From positions 6,712,067 to 6,776,066 of the forward strand of contig OZ038469.1 of assembly GCA_964036295.1 (NCBI GenBank): 64,000 bases of DNA, written 5' to 3'. Numbering within the stretch: the stretch's first letter is position 1; every line of letters begins with the position of its first letter. Below are positions 59,001 through 64,000 of the stretch, piece after piece. Below the pieces are notes generated by a model that saw only the letters and a program-made list of their open reading frames with translations, did no database searches and was not told the DNA's origin. The position numbers and the translations under genes were made by a program. This DNA comes from Plumapathes pennacea. Lineage: Eukaryota; Cnidaria; Anthozoa; Antipatharia; Myriopathidae.

Positions 59001-60272
59001 GTAAAGAACATCATCTCCGCTTGAAGGTATGAATATTTGTTCTCACGTTAATCATAAATATTACTAGAAATACGATAATCGCAGATATCCCCTCGCTCAG
59101 TAGTGGGTTTTCGGAAAGTGGGATTCTTGTTTATTTTTGGTTCGGAGATTATTTAAAATTTTTTTTGCAAACCACGGCTGTGTAGCGACGTTACCAGTCG
59201 GCCGCTAAAAAAATCTTTGTCGTACGGCAGTCTGGTTTAGTTCAGACAACGTGCACGGTCTGCAATTTTCGTAGACACTAAGCTGAACTTCAAAATTTGC
59301 TGAGACAACATTTACACGCAACTACTGAATACTCCCGACGCTTGAAAGCCAAGCAAAGTCGATCTTGGACACCGAAATTTTTATGAATTTCAAGAAAAGT
59401 GACGATTTCTCCAGCCAATGCTTTATCCTAACCACATACGTGTATGTTTTTTTTATGTTTTTATTTATTTATTTATTTTTTACTTTATAAGTTTAATACG
59501 CTTCTTCGAGTGTGACAAAATTTAGAGCCGTCAAAGCGAGTCGCTTGTTTACACGCTTTCGAAGTCTCGGGACCGTGTGAATTTTGGCAGGGATTCAATT
59601 TTGAACACAACAACTTTTCAAACTGCGTTTGACGATTTTAAAATCTTTGACAGAAAAAAGAAATCAAGTCACTAAATAATACAAGGTCCGATTGTATTGA
59701 GCGAGCAAACCCGGTCACTAAATAATACAAGGTCTGATTGTGTTGAGCGAGTATCTTACGGGGTTCCGCTAGTAGACAATAATATACAATAGACTGTAAT
59801 TGTTTAATTTGGAAAGCAGTGGCCGGATATTTTCTACTTTAATAGCCTTCAAAAAGCAAAAGCATTTTAACCCGGTTACATTTTATCCTTGAATACAGTG
59901 TGCCAACAAACGCGGCGACAAAACTTCACAGCATGTGTCAGACTGTCAGTGAAATTATGCAAATATGTCAGGAATCGGATGACACAATCTTGCACGAAGG
60001 CACTCTGAAATAGCTTTGAAAACTAGCGAAAAGATCACAGTATAATCCTACTTGGCCTTCATCACAGTTCCCGGGGCATCAAACGACAAAATATACGGCA
60101 ATTGTTGAAATACCATAATACACGACCGTCATTTAACAAAAGCGTTGTACGTTAATTGATGTAAATTTTCAAAACTCACCGGTTCCTGAAAGCCATAGCT
60201 TTAGCTCTTTTCCAGCAAAGGAAACAAAACCCAAAACACTATTGTTTACGTCTTCAATGATTTCAAAGTACA
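38073..60272 (-). CDS. Receptor tyrosine kinase with cysteine-rich and fibronectin III ectodomain, 17 exons (5' end not seen)
   Basis: The exons, 5' to 3', are 60180-60272 (tentative), 58255-58467, 57780-57852, 55392-55522, 53163-53397, 52429-52703, 51799-52095, 51021-51299, 50129-50164, 48771-48909, 46770-46957, 45996-46180, 44951-45367, 41383-41594, 40967-41007, 40773-40869 and 38073-38235. Phases fit throughout, giving at least 1023 residues. The ectodomain has repeated PLVF...C modules with KTGSCVHP, then two CPSGHFLQGFYKS / CCKP type cysteine modules, then two fibronectin III domains on symmetric phase-1 exons. The transmembrane helix is on 48771-48909 (IVGITVGCFLFFVICFAACF) with KKRIRER after it. 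The kinase has all key motifs: GEGAFGRV, VAVKTL, HRDLAARN, DFG, PVKWMPPE, SDVWSYGIVLWEIATFG. The whole exon 44951-45367 (139 codons) is a long kinase insert. The catalytic part resembles the FGFR/RET group. The ectodomain does not. Activity is expected because no catalytic residue is missing. No signal peptide was found in the window. Confidence 0.9.
38349..38526. repeat. Palindromic foldback repeat (kinase gene, last intron)
   Basis: The arm starting CAATAAACTACTTTTGGC is mirrored by GCCAAAAGTAGTTTATTG. It contains inverted GATAATTGTCC / GGACAATTATC and GGGCAACTG / CAGTTGCCC. Probably a MITE. Confidence 0.7.
38690..38830. repeat. Dispersed repeat with GAGCGGACGT and CGGTCACGTG (copy 2)
   Basis: Second copy of the repeat at 31335-31475. 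It contains the perfect hairpin ACGTCCGCTCACGAGCGGACGT. Confidence 0.6.
38902..39185. repeat. Repeat with TTTCAGACCTGACTCCA units
   Basis: Four related units (TTTCAGACCTGACTCCA, TTTTAGACCTGACTCCA, TTTCAGACCTATTTTAG, TTTCAGACC) precede a segment ending in TACTCCCCCCCGGGGGG. Probably one dispersed element. The superfamily is unknown. Confidence 0.45.
41827..42070. mobile_element. TA-flanked MITE, copy 2 (kinase gene intron)
   Basis: The ends CAATCCTGGTCAAAAGT and ACTTTTGACCAGGACTC are inverted and TA-flanked, with GTGGGACAC inside. Relative of 35151-35392. Confidence 0.7.
43700..44857 (+). mobile_element. Hairpin-ended repeat family B, copy 4 (kinase gene intron)
   Basis: Runs from GCGAGACTCCCG-like sequence through TATAGGGAACTTGGCTTTTG to the terminal hairpin AAGCTCGTCGGC...GCCACGAGC (about 44829-44851). 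Same orientation as copies 2 and 3. A stretch near 43900-44210 is specific to this copy. The 5' limit is approximate. Confidence 0.55.
47221..48701 (-). mobile_element. Helitron-family element, nearly complete non-autonomous copy (kinase gene intron)
   Basis: Read on the minus strand it begins TCCCCGAACGAAGTGAGGGA after an A and ends ...CGTATTTCTAG before a T, the A|TC...CTRR|T rule of Helitrons. Length is about 1.48 kb. A coding remnant (47982-48470) starts about 230 bases inside the 5' end. The rep and helicase parts are absent. It lies between the transmembrane and first kinase exons. Confidence 0.75.
47982..48470 (-). pseudogene. Helitron protein N-terminal remnant with charged tandem repeats
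   Basis: The frame is 162 codons, made of repeated units of 22-23 residues such as TPQRQQRMNADQKRHEQKRA and TPQKEQRLKANRDLQEKKRA. Arg/Lys/Gln-rich TPxxxQR repeats of this kind resemble the start of some Helitron replicase-helicases (family knowledge, from memory). The repeats end at RELQ, after which the sequence looks non-coding. No rep or helicase motif is present. A related frame is at 61828-62145. Confidence 0.5.
50274..50460. repeat. Long palindromic foldback repeat (kinase gene intron)
   Basis: AAGAAATATATAACG at the left mirrors CGTTATATATTTCTT at the right. Inside, GTGTAATATAGCCTCATCTA and TAGATGAGGCTATATTACAC are exact inverts, as are GGAAACCAC and GTGGTTTCC at the centre. It is almost one perfect 187-base hairpin, probably a MITE. 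Confidence 0.8.
53575..53790. repeat. Repeat with multiple AACCTCGGGTTAAA boxes
   Basis: At least five variants of TAACCTCGGGTTAAA or its inverse occur within 215 bases, beginning with CCCGGTTGTTCGAAAGAAGG. Probably a small DNA transposon. Ends unresolved. Confidence 0.5.
53865..53983. mobile_element. Palindromic MITE with TAA target duplication
   Basis: The ends GGCCCGTTTCAAACGTCG and CGACGTTTGAAACGGGCC are exact inverts bordered by TAA. Further in, GTGCCGAACTCAATGCAAAT is mirrored by ATTTGCATTGAGTTCGGCAC. Harbinger-like by duplication length. Confidence 0.75.
54305..54514 (-). pseudogene. Short ORF, diverged partner of 56393-56650
   Basis: A 69-codon minus-strand frame with EVRSPSILGRNILHDFVIEK then SKTKD at the end. 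The block RNILHDFVIEKD corresponds to RNLLNDFVIEED in the plus-strand ORF at 56393. Flanks are also alike in inverted order (the CAAGGGACTTGCAAACCGAT region near 54170 against 56790). Probably one end of an inverted repeat or two copies of a small transposon gene. No family recognised. Confidence 0.4.
54607..54651. repeat. Near-perfect 45-base palindrome
   Basis: GGCCGTCATGTTGGAGGAC and GTCCTCCAACATGGCGGCC flank CATGGTT, with a single mismatch. It can form a strong hairpin. Confidence 0.85.
55671..55984. mobile_element. hAT-type MITE with perfect 8-base target duplication
   Basis: The element has inverted ends GGATCATTATCGCTATCTGG / CCAGATAGCGATAATGATCC that extend inward past GAGCCTTATATAAGAAA. 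GATTTAAC lies on both sides (55663-55670 and 55985-55992). An 8-base duplication is the hAT signature. It sits in an intron of the kinase gene. Confidence 0.85.
56393..56650 (+). CDS. Small ORF of unknown origin inside a kinase gene intron
   Basis: 85 codons from ATG to TAA: MAGNNRRRSGKPDDI, then VETSPFGGREGFLRASERV, NAPRATRSIRNLLNDFVIEE and a charged end. It is basic with no membrane segment. The ATG is preceded by an AATATAAAAA stretch. A diverged inverted relative lies at 54305-54514. Likely a transposon-borne gene. Function unknown. Confidence 0.4.
   Translation: MAGNNRRRSGKPDDIRGPGKVETSPFGGREGFLRASERVIEVESTKYHRPIFFRNAPRATRSIRNLLNDFVIEEDPKKQRAETKD
57577..57673. mobile_element. 97-base TA-flanked MITE
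   Basis: The ends CCGTATTTCCTCG and CGAAATACGG are inverted, with TA on each side (57575-57576 and 57674-57675). The interior AGCGCC and GGCGCTTATT boxes recur. Tc1/mariner-like. Confidence 0.7.
59064..59100 (-). mobile_element. Short Helitron 3'-end fragment
   Basis: CTAGAAATACGATAATCGCA preceded by A, then GATATCCCCTCGCTC. It is the terminal piece only. The sequence diverges after about 37 bases. Confidence 0.6.
59452..59482. repeat. T-rich TTTA microsatellite
   Basis: TTTTTATTTATTTATTTATT-type tract in the kinase gene's 5'-most intron. Confidence 0.8.
59668..59751. repeat. Two tandem units of about 46 bases
   Basis: GTCACTAAATAATACAAGGT followed by C(C/T)GATTGT(A/G)TTGAGCGAG occurs twice with two differences. 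Confidence 0.85.
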
Positions 60273-60359
60273 CTGTATAGAGCAGTCCTCATACAGTACG
60301 AAAATTCCACTTTCCATTGTATTGTGTGTCGTCATCTTGTCAAACTTGGATTCTGAAAA

Positions 60360-60749
60360 CTACATTCCTGTTATTGTAAAAGGTGAAATTTGCCACGATG
60401 ATTGTTCGATTTCCACCAGCTGTATTTTGCTATTTCTTTCTGAAGAAGTGTCTGCGTTTTAACACAATACTGGCGTCTGGGATTGTGTTCAGGTCTACCA
60501 GTTGTGCCTTTAAGAATCCGTTTCACGGCTAGTAAGCTTGCCTCCCATACACCGGCAAAATATCCGGGCAAATTACAGCCGTCCGTCGAACTGCTTGGCC
60601 TTGTATCTGCATCTTATTGTACAAAATCACTTCCGTTCGTACTCTTACAGCTACCGCATGTCACTAAGAAAATGGCGGTTTACAGTTAAGCTGCCGATGT
60701 AACCTCGCAGTGGTCGCTCGACGCGGATGGCCCTGGGGACGAGTCGTAC

Positions 60750-60796
<47 letters not shown>

Positions 60797-60892
60797 ACAT
60801 TAAATTTCGAGATGGCGACACGCTTGGAGTCTTCAAATGATGCGATTTTGCTGCATTAGCGTTGTGATTATTTCCCTCACTTCGTTCGGGGA
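60360..60892 (-). mobile_element. Helitron-family element, 5' portion, diverged copy
   Basis: On the minus strand it begins TCCCCGAACGAAGTGAGGGA at 60892 and continues through the 5' region shared with 47221-48701. A diverged stretch equivalent to the end of the coding remnant follows (near 60400-60500). The repeated coding part is mostly lost. It contains the C-run and CA microsatellite. Its 5' end touches the 3' end of the next element with no spacer. Confidence 0.6.
60749..60794. repeat. Poly-C run followed by (CA)n microsatellite
   Basis: About 18 C then about 14 CA dinucleotides. Confidence 0.9.
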
Positions 60893-61827
60893 CTAGAAAT
60901 ACGATAATCGCAGATACCCCCTCACTCTGCCATTGATGGGACTTTTACTTTGGTAACTCCCAACAAGAGTAGCCTTTGTTTTACCGAAATGTTGACTCAA
61001 TCTTTTCTTCGAACTCAAGTGCTACACGCAAAGGAAGGAGAAAAAGAATGGTGTGTGTTATACTTTTGCGTTGAAAAAAGAATCGATTGCGTCACGAAGT
61101 ACCTATTTCCCACGGTCGGCACGTCAAATTAATTCATACAGTCTGCCAAGCACGTTCTCAAAATTTATACTCAAAGTTTGAAGTTGGTCGGCCGTCGTAG
61201 TACGGGAAAAAAGGAACACTGATTTTCCAATTTTGAATTCATGGGCAGTACAATTAAATAGGCTTCCTGTGGGATTTGTTTTTACTCTGGCTGCATGCAC
61301 CAGACTCAGGCATGCATATTTAATAGGCTCGAATTGTTTTGTATGTGAACCCACTCATAACAGCAAGATTTCTCCCTGAATCAAAGCAAAACTTTAACAG
61401 TTTACTTCAAATTATACACGGGCTTCAGACCCAGTAATACCTCTAAGGGCTTGTGAACGATTCTCGCTGCAATCACCGCGTGTCAGATTACAGAAAAATA
61501 AGACATCTGACTAAATCATTCAAAACTCCAAATTCCGATTGCTCTGAGCGAATACGGTAGCCGAAACTGGCGACAGAAGCGTAGTAAAACAATACTTCAA
61601 GGGAAAATGATCAGCATACAGATTTTAATACATTCTTGAAGTGATCGAGTTACAAGCTATACGGGATAGAATATATTTGTCACGGTGATTGTTCGATTTC
61701 CACTGACTAACCTTTGTTGCTTGTCCTTTCTAAATAAGTATCTGAGTTTAACACAAAACGGCGTCTGAAGCTCCCGATTTGCTTTCAAGCGCTGTTCCCT
61801 TTTCGGAGTTGTCTGTGTTACCCGCTT

Positions 61828-62145
61828 CTATTCATGTCGCTTTTGGTCGGCATTCATGCGCTGTTGTCTTTGCGGAGTCTTCTCTTCGGCCCGCTTTTTC
61901 TCCTGAAGGTCTCGATTCGCTTTCAAGCGCTGTTCTTTTTGCGGAGTTGTCTGTGCTACCTGCTTCTCTTCATGTCGCTTTCGATCGGCATTCACGCGCT
62001 GTTTTCTCTGCGGAGTCTTTTCTTCGGCCCGCTTTTGCTCTTGAAGTGCCTGTTCCCTTCTCTTTTGAAGACGAGCTTCGCAAGACTGTTCTGTTTCAAG
62101 TTTTCTAGTTTTCAAATTCATTTTCGTGAACGCAGTAACGTACAA
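61828..62145 (-). pseudogene. Helitron protein N-terminal remnant, second copy with early stop
   Basis: A 105-codon relative of 47982-48470 with the same TPQxxQR repeats. The last codons read KRHE then TAG where the other copy has CAG, so this copy is cut short by one base change. Confidence 0.55.
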
Positions 62146-62169
62146 TTGTTGCTTCGTTCAAATCTTTTT

Positions 62170-63520
62170 TTTCGGCGTTTGGGCGATAGTTGAATCGCCG
62201 TTCGGCCCATCTCATTAGGTCATTAAAATGCTGCCCCTCTAGGTGGCAAAAACTACTGAGGGGGGAGGAGCATGAAGTGTTATCCATATAAAAGCCGCCG
62301 TGGTACAGGTCCTGTGAGAAAGTTTGTCTTTTATTATCTACTTAACACAAAGAATGCACAGAGAGATTTCCAGTAAAGGGTTTCCGTGCTAATGTTATAA
62401 CTTTGCAACAGAATGTCAGAAGCTAAATTACCTCTCCAGGGAGGGGTTTTCTAAATATAATTGGCTCTCTCGCACGTGGAAATTCAAGGCATTATTTAAT
62501 GGCGGCTGTGAGTGTTGCCGATTCTTTGGTTGCATGTGGAAATCTGCTCCCCCTTCAGGCCCCGGCTGACACATCCGTAGTATCTGGCAAACAGGCGACA
62601 CAGATTCACATTTAGAGCGACATTTCTGGACACATTTGCAAATATACGCTCCGCTCACAAAAGAAGGAACACAGCTGTATGGTGTGACCATGACATATGT
62701 TTTGGCAAAGGTAAAAGCTTATTCCGAGTTTTTTTGCGTTCGCTGATATGTTTGTTGGCACATGATTTCATGCCATAATTGCAAATGCAGATCGCTGTGG
62801 TATGTCTGAGTTGTTTGTTTATAAAATTGTCTCGAGCGGATTCTGTCACTAATGAAAAATCTACAGGAAATTTTACTGTGAATCCTTTTCACAATCGTTC
62901 GAATAGCACGAGAAACAGGTTTGTTCGGCTGGAGTGTGTTACGTTACGAAACTATTATAACGAGTCAAAATCTGGTTTACCTCGCATGATATGTTTGTTG
63001 ACACATGATTTCATGACCAGATCGACTGTGGTTTGTCTGAGTTGTTTGTTTACAAAAATTGTCTCTAGCGGGTTTTGTCGCTAATGAAAAATCGACTGAA
63101 AAGTCGACAGGAAATTTTACTGTGAATCTATTTCACCACCGTTCGAAGAGCACGATAAACAGGTTTGTTTGGCTGGAGTGTGTTACGTTAATACGAAACT
63201 ACTATAACGAGTCAAAGTCTGGCTTACCTCGCAGAAATTTTACAGAACGACTTGAAATATTTTGGCAAGCTATACTTTCCTCCTTTTATGTCGATCAGCT
63301 CAAAATAATCATATAATAAACTGTCATGTTTGTGCATTTGTGTTTGGTCATGCATAGTACGTAGCTGGCATAGTAGAACATAGTGTAAAACCCCGATCAA
63401 ACGGTGATAATATTCGATAATAGTTCGTGCCCCGTTGTAACACGAACTACCTATCATAGACTATCATCAACTAGCAAATAGCTTCACGTACGCTTTGCGG
63501 ACCTATGTTTTTCGAATGTC
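62170..63520. other. Insertion inside the Helitron copy, contains a 245-base tandem duplication
   Basis: Two related units lie at about 62743-62985 and 62987-63236. Both hold ACATGATTTCATG, GTCTGAGTTGTTTGTTTA, GGAAATTTTACTGTGAATC, GGCTGGAGTGTGTTACGTTA and ACGAGTCAAA, and both end at TTACCTCGCA. On the minus strand this last point reads GCGAG|GTAA, a possible splice donor in both. A cysteine-rich minus-strand stretch (62428-62691) is open but has no family I know. The origin of the insertion is unknown. Confidence 0.4.
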
Positions 63521-63716
63521 AGTAAAAACAATGGCGGAGACGTTACGTCATTATTATTATTACGTCACTGTTGCTTAGGCACCTGGCCTAAAAGTCGCCT
63601 TATGACAGACTGACTGACGAACAAACTAATATCGAGATGGCAACCCGCTTGGAGTCTTCATAGAGTGCAATTTTGCTGCATTAGTGTCGTGATTATTTCC
63701 CTCACTTCGTTCGGGA

Positions 63717-64000
63717 ACAATTTCCTCGATTGTGATTGGTTCATAACCCCCGATTAATCATTAACTGGGCACTTATTGTTCTGTAATCGGACTGTTGGCT
63801 TAACCAATCATTAGCATGATCGGAAATGAAGGACTTCTTGATGTTTTGTTTTTATGTATAGTACAGAAGACGCTGAAGCTATATGATCATTCCATTCTCA
63901 GAAATTGTCACATTTATGACTAATTGGTAAGACGACTTTGTGTCGTTCGATGTCAGTCTGTAATCATACTCGTGATTACGAAATTGGACGACCGCGATTT
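63717..64000. other. Right edge of the window, nothing recognised
   Basis: No exon or shared repeat recognised. Confidence 0.4.

Larger units (their letters stand above)
60893..63716 (-). mobile_element. Helitron-family element, full-length copy with a 1.35-kb insertion
   Basis: The 3' terminus (CTAG on the minus strand) is at 60893. The 5' terminus is near 63716, where CTTCGTTCGGGAA is a slightly mutated version of the expected end. Against the 1.48-kb copy at 47221-48701, extra DNA of about 1.35 kb lies at roughly 62170-63520. The part 60893-62165 matches over its length. A coding remnant is at 61828-62145. Confidence 0.7.

Noticed and set aside
60261..60356. Alternative exon frame (TTHNTMESGIFVLYEDCSIQ) overlapping the tentative 5' receptor exon
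   Set aside because: Its GTAAAC donor leaves a phase that does not fit the next exon at 58467.
62428..62691. Cysteine-rich minus-strand frame (GAYICKCVQKCRSKCESVSP)
   Set aside because: Could be a captured exon, but the family is unknown and the exon borders are uncertain. Mentioned with the insertion only, not called as a gene.
1..64000. tRNA, rRNA, CRISPR arrays and bacterial-type operons
   Set aside because: None seen. Repeats here are dispersed transposons, and genes have spliceosomal introns.

Overview
The window is animal (metazoan) genomic DNA, most likely from an anthozoan cnidarian such as a stony coral. It is AT-rich, the genes have many short GT-AG introns, and dozens of short inverted-repeat transposons sit between and inside them. 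The receptor ectodomain modules and the transposase type also look to me like those of cnidarian genomes. The organism is an inference. No rRNA, tRNA or CRISPR array was recognised.

Layout. (1) 1-1.0 kb: the 5' end of a minus-strand gene that leaves the window, with an E2F-like palindrome upstream. (2) 1.0-6.5 kb: transposon debris, including two copies of a hairpin-ended family (called B here) and Helitron pieces. (3) 6.57-14.14 kb: a candidate two-gene DNA transposon. Inverted ends packed with CGGATTTTATCCCC-type motifs enclose a large transposase-like gene (plus strand, SAP domain, one frameshift) and a three-exon chromodomain gene (minus strand). A family B element has landed at the 3' end of the chromodomain gene and supplies its last codons and stop. 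(4) 14.15-20.1 kb: several non-autonomous repeats, including a 2-kb foldback element, a three-unit inverted-repeat array, a Penelope-like retroelement tail and a Helitron end. (5) 21.08-32.37 kb: a complete 16-exon SLC18B1-type transporter gene (plus strand, 447 aa). (6) 32.46-35.05 kb: unidentified minus-strand exon candidates, perhaps a decayed gene. (7) 38.07-60.27 kb: a 17-exon receptor tyrosine kinase gene (minus strand, at least 1023 aa, 5' end not seen). (8) 60.36-63.72 kb: two Helitron-type elements joined head to tail.

The transporter and the receptor kinase are well supported: reading phase is continuous across every junction and the family motifs are clear. Both genes carry many transposons in their introns. 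The points I would check first are the chromodomain gene inside the inverted-repeat transposon, the transposon-donated end of that gene, the A|TC...CTAG|T Helitron family with its tandem insertion, and the unusual receptor ectodomain. Family names for the mobile elements rest on reading termini and motifs by eye, not on database searches.
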